Below are positions 1-7,061 of a DNA stretch of 64,000 nucleotides, piece after piece. Position 1 is the stretch's first letter, and every line of letters starts with the position of its first letter. Source of the DNA: Candidatus Gastranaerophilales bacterium (GTDB lineage Bacteria > Cyanobacteriota > Vampirovibrionia > Gastranaerophilales > Gastranaerophilaceae); assembly GCA_944324865.1 (NCBI GenBank), contig CALUXW010000003.1, positions 1-64,000 of the forward strand. The letters run 5' to 3'. Below the pieces are notes generated by a model that saw only the letters and a list, made by a program, of their open reading frames with translations, had not been told where the DNA came from and did not search any database. A program made the translations under genes and the position numbers.

Positions 1-1
1 A

Positions 2-148
2 GGTGTGTTCAAGGCATTAAATTACGGCTCTGCTGGCGCAGGAGGCGGTGGCGGAGGCTGGAGTAGTGATACTGTAAATTATCCAACACCTGGAATAGGT
101 GCAAAGGGTCAAGACGGATATGTTTACATCTATTGGACAAAAAAATAA
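2..148 (+). CDS. C-terminal fragment of a glycine-rich protein
   Basis: Only the last 48 codons are inside the window; the reading frame is open from base 2 to the TAA at 146-148. The visible part has a run of glycines (GAGGGGGGW) followed by a tail ending DGYVYIYWTKK. Glycine-rich tails of this kind close phage tail-fibre-like and pilin-like surface proteins, but the domain that would decide the function is upstream of the window. A strong terminator follows 17 nt after the stop, so this is the last gene of its unit. I infer a surface or appendage protein with low certainty. Confidence 0.6.
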   Translation, partial: GVFKALNYGSAGAGGGGGGWSSDTVNYPTPGIGAKGQDGYVYIYWTKK

Positions 149-164
149 TTTAATTACTTGTTTT

Positions 165-200
165 GGGCGTATTTCCAGTTAAAAATACGCCCTTTTTTTT
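165..200 (+). terminator. Intrinsic terminator after the glycine-rich gene
   Basis: A perfect 10-bp stem GGGCGTATTT (165-174) / AAATACGCCC (183-192) with an 8-nt loop is followed directly by eight T. It separates the upstream unit from leuS. Confidence 0.93.
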
Positions 201-209
201 ATTTTGCTG

Positions 210-215
210 TATAAT
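210..215 (+). promoter_or_regulatory. -10 box of the leuS promoter
   Basis: TATAAT lies just after the terminator T tract. No convincing -35 is present. Transcription would start near 222, about 30 nt before the GTG start chosen for leuS, leaving room for the AAGAGG ribosome site. Confidence 0.6.
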
Positions 216-251
216 ACTAAAAGTAAAAGTATGATTAAGAGGAATTTTAAC

Positions 252-2714
252 GTGTTAGAAAAAGAGTACTTCCCTCAACAGATAGAAAAAGAATGTTTTG
301 AAAACTGGGAGAAAACAAACCCGCATAAAACGCTTGATGACAGTGATAAACCGAAATATTACGCACTGTCTATGTTTCCTTATCCGAGCGGAAAGTTGCA
401 TATGGGACACGTTAGAAACTACACTATAACGGATGTAATTGCAAGATTTAAAAAAGCTCAAGGCTACAACGTACTTCACCCAATGGGTTGGGACAGTTTT
501 GGCTTGCCTGCTGAAAACGCAGCAATTCAGCATGGTGCAAATCCCGCAAAATGGACAGATGAAAACATTGCATATATGAAAATGCAACTTAAAAAACTGG
601 GTTTAAGTGTCGATTGGGACAGAGAAGTAACAACTTGTAAGGAAGATTACTACAAATGGACTCAATGGCTATTTATACAACTGTTTAAAAAAGGTTTAGC
701 TTACAAAAAACAAGCCGCCGTTAACTGGTGTGAACATTGCGCAACGGTTCTTGCAAACGAGCAGGTAATAGACGGCAAATGTTGGAGATGTGACAGCGAA
801 GTTACAAAGAAAAACCTTTGGCAGTGGTTTTTAAAAATTACAGACTATGCCGAAGTTTTACTTCAGGATTTAGACAAACTAACCGGCTGGGGCGACAATG
901 TTAAAACTATGCAGGCTAACTGGATAGGTAAATCCACAGGTACAATTTTAAAGTTCAAGGTTGATGAAATAGAAGGGCTTGAAATTCCTGTTTATACAAC
1001 ACGACCCGATACGGCATACGGTATTACATATCTTGTTGTAGCACCTGAATACCCTGATATTGAAAAACTTACAACGCAAGAGCAAAAAGACGAAGTTGAA
1101 AAATATCGTGAAAATGCTCGCAAAATGTCAGAAATAGAAAGACTTTCAACCGAGCGTATTAAAACAGGTGTTGCCCTTGGAACACATATTATTAACCCTC
1201 TAACAGGTCGTAAATGCCCGATTTATACTGCAGATTACGCACTTGTTGACTACGGAACGGGTGCGGTAATGGCAGTTCCCGCCCATGATGAAAGAGACTG
1301 GGCGTTTGCTAAAAAATATGACTTGCCTGTAATTAGAGTTATCACCGGCGAAGGAGATGATGGTGAAAACTGCTATCCTAACTACGGAACACTTATCAAC
1401 TCGGGCGAATGCACAGGTTTAACAAGTGAAGAAGCTAAAAAGAAAGTAACACAAATTGCTGAAAAAGGTGGCTTTGGATATGCTAAAACGCAATACAGAC
1501 TAAGAGATTGGCTGATTTCACGCCAAAGATATTGGGGTGCACCAATTCCTATTGTTTACTGCGAAAAGTGCGGTACAGTTCCTGTTCCGGACGAACAATT
1601 ACCCGTAAAACTTCCTGAAGATGTTGATTTTAGTGTTCAAGGCAAATCTCCGATTTTAACGTCAAAAACCTTTATAGATACAACTTGTCCAATCTGCGGT
1701 GCTCCGGCTAAGCGCGAAACAGATACAATGGACACATTTATGTGCTCAAGCTGGTATTATATGAGATACGCTGATGCTAGGGATGACAAAAAGGCTTTTG
1801 ATAAGGACCTTGTAAATAAATGGCTGCCGGTTGACCAATATGTCGGCGGCATTGAACATGCTATCTTACACCTTTTATACTCAAGATTCTTTACAAAAGC
1901 TCTAAGGGATATTGGCTTGCTGGATTTTGACGAGCCGTTTAAAAATCTTCTAACACAAGGTATGGTACTAAAAGACGGTTCAAAAATGTCAAAATCCAAA
2001 GGAAATACTGTTGACCCTGATGAGATTTTTGCAAACTACGGGGCTGATACGGCAAGGCTATTCATAATTTCAGACTCGCCTCCGGCAAGAGATTTTGACT
2101 GGTCTGATGCAGGTGTAGAAGGCTGCTATAAATTCTTATGCAGAGTTTATCGCTTGTATTCTAAATTCCAAGATATAATAAGTCTTGACTACAAAATACC
2201 TGAAAATCTTGACAAAGAAAGTGAAAAGCTACTGCGCGAAGTTCACATTTCAATAAAGAAAATTACAAATGATATTGAAAACGAATTCCAATTCAACACT
2301 GTAACATCAAGATACAGAGAGCTTACAAACTATATATATGAATACATTCGAGATGAATCCAAGATTGAAAAAAATGTCTTAAGTTTCGCACTATTAATGC
2401 TGTTAAGACTAATATCACCCGTTGCGGTATTCATGAGTGAGGCAATTTATGAAGGACTTGGTGCAAAAGTATCAATTCATGAGGAAGCATGGCCGAAATA
2501 TGATGAAAATCTGGCGAAACAAGCAGATATAACATTTATACTTCAAATTAACGGTAAAATACGTGACAAAATTGAAATTGCAGTAGATACTCCAAAAGAT
2601 GAGCTTGAAAAAATTGCCCTTAGTAATGAAAAAATAAAATCGGCACTTTGCGGGAAAACCCCAAATAAAATAATTATTGTGCCAAACAAACTGGCCAATT
2701 TAGTTGTAAAATAA
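252..2714 (+). CDS. leuS: Leucine--tRNA ligase
   Basis: Class I aminoacyl-tRNA synthetase that charges tRNA-Leu in the cytoplasm. The catalytic signature HMGH is at residues 50-53 and KMSKS near residue 578. The CP1 editing domain begins near residue 249 with TTRPDT and includes GTGAVMAVPAHDERD. Paired cysteines (CEKC, CPIC) look like a zinc-binding insertion. I chose GTG 252: AAGAGG at 237-242 gives a 9-nt spacing, and the protein then starts MLEKEYFPQQIEK, as usual for LeuS. In-frame ATG 231 is possible; the TTG at 204 overlaps the promoter and is unlikely. About 820 residues is normal for the family. Confidence 0.97.
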   Translation: MLEKEYFPQQIEKECFENWEKTNPHKTLDDSDKPKYYALSMFPYPSGKLHMGHVRNYTITDVIARFKKAQGYNVLHPMGWDSFGLPAENAAIQHGANPAKWTDENIAYMKMQLKKLGLSVDWDREVTTCKEDYYKWTQWLFIQLFKKGLAYKKQAAVNWCEHCATVLANEQVIDGKCWRCDSEVTKKNLWQWFLKITDYAEVLLQDLDKLTGWGDNVKTMQANWIGKSTGTILKFKVDEIEGLEIPVYTTRPDTAYGITYLVVAPEYPDIEKLTTQEQKDEVEKYRENARKMSEIERLSTERIKTGVALGTHIINPLTGRKCPIYTADYALVDYGTGAVMAVPAHDERDWAFAKKYDLPVIRVITGEGDDGENCYPNYGTLINSGECTGLTSEEAKKKVTQIAEKGGFGYAKTQYRLRDWLISRQRYWGAPIPIVYCEKCGTVPVPDEQLPVKLPEDVDFSVQGKSPILTSKTFIDTTCPICGAPAKRETDTMDTFMCSSWYYMRYADARDDKKAFDKDLVNKWLPVDQYVGGIEHAILHLLYSRFFTKALRDIGLLDFDEPFKNLLTQGMVLKDGSKMSKSKGNTVDPDEIFANYGADTARLFIISDSPPARDFDWSDAGVEGCYKFLCRVYRLYSKFQDIISLDYKIPENLDKESEKLLREVHISIKKITNDIENEFQFNTVTSRYRELTNYIYEYIRDESKIEKNVLSFALLMLLRLISPVAVFMSEAIYEGLGAKVSIHEEAWPKYDENLAKQADITFILQINGKIRDKIEIAVDTPKDELEKIALSNEKIKSALCGKTPNKIIIVPNKLANLVVK

Positions 2715-2720
2715 AATTTA

Positions 2721-2742
2721 GGCGGGTTAATACCCGCCTTTT
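2721..2742. terminator. Bidirectional terminator between leuS and the convergent gene
   Basis: GGCGGGT (2721-2727) pairs with ACCCGCC (2732-2738) around a 4-nt loop. A T-rich tail follows on the plus strand, and an A-rich lead-in would give U residues on the minus strand. Confidence 0.8.
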
Positions 2743-2749
2743 AAATTTA

Positions 2750-3073
2750 TTATCTGCTATAAGCCATTTGAATATTTGAATCGATTGAAGAATTAACGCT
2801 TTGTATTTCACTTTCAATCATTTTAAGTTGAATTTGATACCTTTGTGCCTGTTCTTCAAGTCTTTGCTCAACAACTTTTAAGCGTTCCTGTCGTTTTTGC
2901 AATGCTTTTGCCTCGGCTGATTCAGGATCCAAATCCGTACCTAAAGTTTCAAGTTCACCTGTTGAAGTTGTAAGTTGCAAACGAGAAGAATTAATCAGCA
3001 TGAGTTTATATTCGAGATTTAACCTCATACTGTTTAATTGAATTAATCTGATTGTTGAAACAATTAAGCCCAT
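2750..3073 (-). CDS. Unrecognised 107-residue helical protein sharing a module with the 341-residue protein upstream
   Basis: No family recognised. The first 35 residues align without gaps to the start of the protein at 4420-5445, with identity at positions M1, G2, S6, R9, L13, N19, E21, Y22, N28, R31 and L34. Residues 50-100 are a charged, Q/E-rich predicted coiled coil (KRQERLKVVEQRLEEQAQ). There is no signal peptide or membrane segment. The start lies 1 nt after the stop of the 89-residue gene upstream on the same strand, so the two are probably translationally coupled. I infer a small partner or assembly subunit of the 341-residue protein. Its function is unknown. Confidence 0.8.
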   Translation of the reverse strand: MGLIVSTIRLIQLNSMRLNLEYKLMLINSSRLQLTTSTGELETLGTDLDPESAEAKALQKRQERLKVVEQRLEEQAQRYQIQLKMIESEIQSVNSSIDSNIQMAYSR

Positions 3074-3074
3074 T

Positions 3075-3344
3075 TTATCTCATTTCGTTAAATTTATTTC
3101 CCCTCAGGAAAGTATGTTCATTATTTTGTGCAATAAGTTTCTCCATTTGATTAAGTTTATAGAGTTGATAATTCAACCTATATTTTATCATTTTTCTTTT
3201 TTTGTTAATTGAGAAGAAGCCTTTTAGCATTGAAACAAATTCTTTGGAGAACAATTTAAACGGATTTTTTCTAATTAAAAAGCTTTTTGAAAATCCAAGA
3301 AAATTTTTCATCCTTTTTAAATTTATTTGAATACTTTGTTGCAC
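3075..3344 (-). CDS. Unrecognised basic 89-residue protein
   Basis: Very lysine-rich and amphipathic, with a helical C-terminal half (YRLNYQLYKLNQMEKLIAQ) and short hydrophobic stretches, but no clear signal peptide. The start codon is GTG, supported by GGAG 7 nt upstream. Immediately downstream on the same strand is the 107-residue coiled-coil gene (1-nt gap), so both belong to one transcript. The basic character could suit binding to a membrane or an acidic partner, but no domain is recognisable. Confidence 0.65.
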   Translation of the reverse strand: MQQSIQINLKRMKNFLGFSKSFLIRKNPFKLFSKEFVSMLKGFFSINKKRKMIKYRLNYQLYKLNQMEKLIAQNNEHTFLRGNKFNEMR

Positions 3345-3359
3345 GAGCTTACTCCATTG

Positions 3360-3375
3360 TTAGGGGTAACCCTAA
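3360..3375. repeat. Short inverted repeat upstream of the 89-residue gene
   Basis: TTAGGG GTAA CCCTAA, a perfect 6-bp dyad ending 16 nt before the GTG start of the minus-strand gene at 3344. It could be an operator or a leader hairpin close to the ribosome site. Confidence 0.4.
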
Positions 3376-3523
3376 ACTAATAAAAACATTACCTGAAATA
3401 AAATTGCCAGAGTAATTTTGAAATATATTTTCATAAAATTCTCAAAATGCAATCTATATCTATATTTAATAACGACATAGAATACTTAAAACTTTATTTT
3501 TAAAAAGAAAATTTTACAAAATT

Positions 3524-4345
3524 TTACAAATCTTGGGCAAGCTTTTGATCTGATTCAATATCGTTTTTAAGAGTTTTTCTTACAATATCAGCTTGAGTAT
3601 CAAGCATTTTGCAAACTGTTTCTATATTTTTAACTCTATCCGATAAAATTACATCAGCATTACTTGTAATTCTGCCAGTAACATTTTGATAGGCACTTAC
3701 TGCAGCATTTCCTGTACCTTGCATCAAATTACCTGCAACAATTGCACCAAGACCCCACTCACCCATATAAGGCGACATAGCCTGCAATAAACCACCCCAG
3801 CCGGATATCATGCCTGCAAGTGGAAGTACAATATTTTGACCAAAACTAAACCCACCTGATGCAGTCCCCAGAGCAGCACTTGCAGTATTCATTGCAGCAA
3901 CACCTGCAGAACTCACAGCATAACCTGTAGCAAGACCTGCTGCACCTCCAGTAGGAGAACCTTCAGAACCAAAACCCAATGTAATTCCTGCTGCACCAGA
4001 TGGAAATCCGGGATATGAACCAAGATCTCCTATTCCAAAGGCAGATGTGGCGCCATCATAAGAGGAAGTAGAACCTGTAATTGGCGACCAATAAGAAGTT
4101 CCGGGAATATTCATCATATTACTTCCACCCATAACTGGCATAAATATGCTTGGTGAAAACATGCTTGCCAACTGCCACAAAAAACCACCGGCAGTACCAA
4201 AGCCACTACCCGACGATGCTGAACTTGAAACAGTTAAATCTCTCAATCTGTCATACGTTTCGTATAATTCAGCCTTTGCAATGGAACTGGCAGAACCGTA
4301 CTTATTTGCAATTGTTAGCGAATGCATATTTTTGTAAGATACCAT
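3524..4345 (-). CDS. Unrecognised Gly/Ala/Ser-rich 273-residue protein
   Basis: The start ATG is preceded by GAGGG at about 8 nt. Residues 1-40 form a short helical lead (KYGSASSIAKAELYETYDRL). Residues 45-225 are a low-complexity, hydrophobic Gly/Ala/Ser/Met region, and the last 45 residues are a charged helix (DRVKNIETVCKMLDTQADI). There is no signal peptide. The arrangement of polar helix, glycine-rich hydrophobic middle and polar helix is seen in some translocator-like or membrane-inserting exported proteins, but that is only analogy. It lies between two gene groups on the same strand that share an N-terminal module. Confidence 0.7.
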   Translation of the reverse strand: MVSYKNMHSLTIANKYGSASSIAKAELYETYDRLRDLTVSSSASSGSGFGTAGGFLWQLASMFSPSIFMPVMGGSNMMNIPGTSYWSPITGSTSSYDGATSAFGIGDLGSYPGFPSGAAGITLGFGSEGSPTGGAAGLATGYAVSSAGVAAMNTASAALGTASGGFSFGQNIVLPLAGMISGWGGLLQAMSPYMGEWGLGAIVAGNLMQGTGNAAVSAYQNVTGRITSNADVILSDRVKNIETVCKMLDTQADIVRKTLKNDIESDQKLAQDL

Positions 4346-4374
4346 AAAACTAACCCTCGTGTACTTTTTTATTT

Positions 4375-4406
4375 TTGCACCATATCAATAATATGACATG
4401 GTGCAA
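4375..4406. repeat. Inverted repeat in the 4345-4420 spacer
   Basis: TTGCACCAT (4375-4383) pairs perfectly with ATGGTGCAA (4398-4406), and an inner CATAT/ATATG dyad is also present. On the minus strand it follows the stop of the 341-residue gene and precedes the 273-residue gene. No U tract follows in that direction, so it may be a regulatory hairpin or 3' stabiliser rather than a simple terminator. Confidence 0.55.
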
Positions 4407-4419
4407 ATTACCGATTTTA

Positions 4420-5445
4420 TTATGCGAACGTCTTAAATGTAGATTCAACGTTCTTTTGTATAACCTCTTTAACTGCATCCATTTCGGTTTTAAGAGCTTC
4501 TTGTTCAGTGTCAAGTTGTTTTAACCTTAATTCAAGAGTTCTGTCTTGTTGTTGGATAATTTCAGTTCTTGCGTTAATATCTTGGATTGCTCTTTCATAT
4601 ACCATTTTTTGATATTCATAATCCTTCATTGCAGCTTCATAGCCTTCAGTATCATCTACTTGAGTTAAATCAAGTTCAAATGTTTTTCCTGCAAGTTTTT
4701 GACTCAAGCTTTCATTATCAACATTTGTAATAGTAACAGATTCAAACCTACCATCAGATGTTGCTTGGAAAGATGCTGTTGCATTACTTTTCTTTTTAAC
4801 TGTTGCATCTTGTGCAAAGTATTGAGTTAAGCCACCTGTGTACATTTCTGCAGGGTCACTGGGCAAGGTTGCATTATTAATATCATAAGAAGATATATAA
4901 TAAGTTCTTTCATCAGTTTGTCCTTTATTTAATGTGTATTTATAATATGTATCTTCTTCCGGGCGTCTTGTAGAATCACTACCTATAATTGCAGCATTGA
5001 TAATTTCAATATTACCCTTATCTATACCAGTTGTATCAGCAGGTTCAATTTCATATTCAGTGCCATTAAGATAAATTTTTGTCGGAGTTTTATCATTGAA
5101 CTCCATAGGAGTACCTTGAGTAATAGGAACTGAAGAATAACCTTTCTTCTCTGTTTCAGAATATTCTATAACAATATTGTACGAACCAGATGTAGAACCT
5201 GCAGCAGTATCAAATTTTGTTATGGAAAAATCTTCGCCCATTGAATCAAAGACATAACGGGTGTTATAATAATCAGTTGCACTCGGCGGAGTTGGTACTT
5301 GCAATTCAAGCATTTGGTTAAACAAACCAGCACTTTCATTTGAAAGAACAGTTCTTTGTTGGTTAACCTGTTGACCTTCATATTCAACGTTAGTTTTTCG
5401 TGCCGTAAGACCTAAAAATCTTGCTTGGCTTGCTGCCATTCCCAT
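4420..5445 (-). CDS. Unrecognised 341-residue helix-beta-coiled-coil protein (possible filament subunit)
   Basis: No family that I can name with certainty. Three parts are visible: an N-terminal helical module (residues 1-50, with RFLGLTARKTNVEYEGQQ), a beta-rich middle (about 60-255) with alternating polar and hydrophobic strands, and a C-terminal coiled coil (about 262-335, with LELRLKQLDTEQEAL) ending FKTFA. There is no signal peptide or membrane segment. Helical ends around a variable beta domain are the plan of flagellins, hook-associated proteins and some type III secretion filaments; the resemblance is architectural only. GGAGG lies 11 nt before the ATG. The N-terminal module recurs in the 107-residue protein at 2750-3073. 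Confidence 0.8.
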   Translation of the reverse strand: MGMAASQARFLGLTARKTNVEYEGQQVNQQRTVLSNESAGLFNQMLELQVPTPPSATDYYNTRYVFDSMGEDFSITKFDTAAGSTSGSYNIVIEYSETEKKGYSSVPITQGTPMEFNDKTPTKIYLNGTEYEIEPADTTGIDKGNIEIINAAIIGSDSTRRPEEDTYYKYTLNKGQTDERTYYISSYDINNATLPSDPAEMYTGGLTQYFAQDATVKKKSNATASFQATSDGRFESVTITNVDNESLSQKLAGKTFELDLTQVDDTEGYEAAMKDYEYQKMVYERAIQDINARTEIIQQQDRTLELRLKQLDTEQEALKTEMDAVKEVIQKNVESTFKTFA

Positions 5446-5610
5446 TGTTTTCTATGCCTCCATTGTTCTTATGTGAATGATATCGACATTAGAATATTTA
5501 AACTTTAATTTTTTAAAGACATTGTTACATTTTGTAAACATAAAGGTAAAAATCTCAGTATAAACACACATAATGTATTTAATATTTTTTATAAAAAAGT
5601 CAAAAAGGAG

Positions 5611-5616
5611 TATAAT
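5611..5616 (+). promoter_or_regulatory. -10 box directly upstream of the nagA-like ATG (leaderless)
   Basis: TATAAT ends 6 nt before the ATG at 5623, so transcription should start at or beside the start codon. The AAGGAG at 5605-5610 would then lie outside the mRNA. An alternative upstream promoter using that AAGGAG as a distant ribosome site cannot be excluded. Confidence 0.5.
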
Positions 5617-5622
5617 ATTTTT

Positions 5623-6492
5623 ATGAAACTAATTGACATACATATTCATGGTGGCTATGGTGTAAATTTTAATACATCAGATAAAAAGAACATAAAAAGT
5701 TTACTAAAAAAACTGTATTGCAGAGGCATAGTAGGGATTTGTCCAACTCTTGTTGGCGATAGTATAGAAAATTTAAGAAAAAGATTTAAAATTTTCAAAG
5801 AATTAAAAAACGAGCAAAGCAACAATGAGTCGACGATAATCGGCCTACACCTAGAGGGTACATTTTTAAACCCAAAAAAACCGGGAATACAAGATAAAAA
5901 ATTTTTTTTAGAACCAGATGTTAATAACTTTAAAAATCTTACACAAGGATTTGAAGATATTATAAAAATTGTAACTATCGCCCCTGAGCTTGATAAAAAC
6001 AATAAATTTGCAAATTACCTTGAAAAAAATAATATAAGAGCCCATGCAGGACACACATTAGCAAGCAATAAGGGTGGAACGAGTGCAACAACACATCACT
6101 TTAATGCAATGCCACCAATAAATCACCGAGGAGAAAATTTAGCTCTGGACAGCCTTTTTGACGATAATATGTACTGCGAAATTATAGCAGATGAAATACA
6201 TACAAGCAATAATATGTTAAAAATGTTTTTCAAAACAAAAAAGCACTCAAAAATTATACTTGTAAGCGATGCACTGCCTGCTGCACACTCCAAAAAAGAA
6301 ATAATATTCTGTGGTAAAAAAATTAATTTCAACGGTAAAGATAAAAATAATACTCTGGCCGGTTCCGTATTATTTTTAGATGAAATTGCAAACAAAGCTG
6401 TCAAAAATCAGCTAATCTCGCAAAAGGAAATTGAAAAATATGCTTTTAAAAATCCTCTTGAGCACCTTGGATTAAGTGAAAAACAAATTTAA
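5623..6492 (+). CDS. nagA: N-acetylglucosamine-6-phosphate deacetylase-like protein (compact)
   Basis: Amidohydrolase-superfamily enzyme expected to remove the acetyl group from GlcNAc-6-phosphate during amino-sugar recycling. Visible NagA landmarks are HIH (7-9), the metal ligand Glu in LHLEGTFLNPKKPG (E78), H144 in HAGHT, THHFNAM (about 157-163), ADEIH (189-193) and the catalytic Asp in LVSDA (D216). At 289 residues it is much shorter than the usual roughly 380: the N-terminal beta-sandwich part before HIH is missing, and the C-terminal part is trimmed. It could have a related substrate. It stands alone, without nagB. Confidence 0.8.
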   Translation: MKLIDIHIHGGYGVNFNTSDKKNIKSLLKKLYCRGIVGICPTLVGDSIENLRKRFKIFKELKNEQSNNESTIIGLHLEGTFLNPKKPGIQDKKFFLEPDVNNFKNLTQGFEDIIKIVTIAPELDKNNKFANYLEKNNIRAHAGHTLASNKGGTSATTHHFNAMPPINHRGENLALDSLFDDNMYCEIIADEIHTSNNMLKMFFKTKKHSKIILVSDALPAAHSKKEIIFCGKKINFNGKDKNNTLAGSVLFLDEIANKAVKNQLISQKEIEKYAFKNPLEHLGLSEKQI

Positions 6493-6531
6493 AATTTAGC
6501 ATAAATCGGCTATTGTGCCGAAGATAAAATA

Positions 6532-6540
6532 TGCTAGAAT
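6532..6540 (+). promoter_or_regulatory. Extended -10 promoter of the 154-residue secreted gene
   Basis: TG-C-TAGAAT (6532-6540) is an extended -10 element. Transcription would start near 6547, ahead of the AAGGAG at 6555-6560. Confidence 0.5.
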
Positions 6541-6566
6541 ATATTTATATTGAAAAGGAGTTTAGA

Positions 6567-7031
6567 ATGTTTACAAGAATAAAGAGTATTATATTTTGTG
6601 TACTTTTTTGCTCATTTATTACATTTTCGCCATCATTTGCTGACACAAATACAAATACAATCTTAAATGTTGCACCTTTAACCATTGTAAGTGCGCCACA
6701 AAAATTTTTAAATAAAACAGTTGTTATGAAAGCAACATTTGACAAATTTTCTACCCTGGGGCTTGATTACAAAAAAGCCATGCGTTCATCATCGGACTAT
6801 ATTGGTTTTTTAATTCAGAGGGATGATGTGGAAGACCACAACGTACCATTATCGGAAATGAAACTTTTTGTAAAAAGGGATTACGCAGAAAAATTTATAG
6901 AACTGGATACCGGTGACAAAATACAAATAACGGGTAAAGTATTTTCAAACGCATTAGGTGATCCATGGGTTGATGTGAATAAAATTGTAATCTTGCAGAA
7001 AAAGACAAGTCCAGAAAAGACTAAAAAGTAA
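6567..7031 (+). CDS. Secreted 154-residue protein, possible OB-fold
   Basis: The start ATG 6567 is chosen because AAGGAG lies 6 nt upstream; an earlier in-frame start would overlap the promoter. It has a classical signal peptide (basic start, long hydrophobic run, cleavage near SFA-DT, about residue 27). The mature part runs from APLTIV through KTVVMKATFDKF to GDKIQITGKVF, an alternating-strand pattern that recalls bacterial OB-fold periplasmic proteins. The fold assignment is inference. It is followed 30 nt later by the GH57 gene and may be co-transcribed with it. Confidence 0.75.
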   Translation: MFTRIKSIIFCVLFCSFITFSPSFADTNTNTILNVAPLTIVSAPQKFLNKTVVMKATFDKFSTLGLDYKKAMRSSSDYIGFLIQRDDVEDHNVPLSEMKLFVKRDYAEKFIELDTGDKIQITGKVFSNALGDPWVDVNKIVILQKKTSPEKTKK

Positions 7032-7061
7032 AGACTAAATTTTAAAATTAAGCAGAAAAGT

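Noticed and set aside
204-251. Longer N-terminus for leuS starting at 204
   Set aside because: The TTG at 204 overlaps the -10 box; the GTG at 252 has the ribosome site and matches LeuS N-termini. ATG 231 remains a minor possibility.
4146-4347. Plus-strand open frames across the Gly/Ala-rich gene
   Set aside because: Antisense shadows of a low-complexity gene; no ribosome site or domain.
4375-4406. The inverted repeat as a simple terminator of the 341-residue gene
   Set aside because: The stem is good, but the minus-strand sequence after it is A-rich, not U-rich; kept only as a structural repeat.
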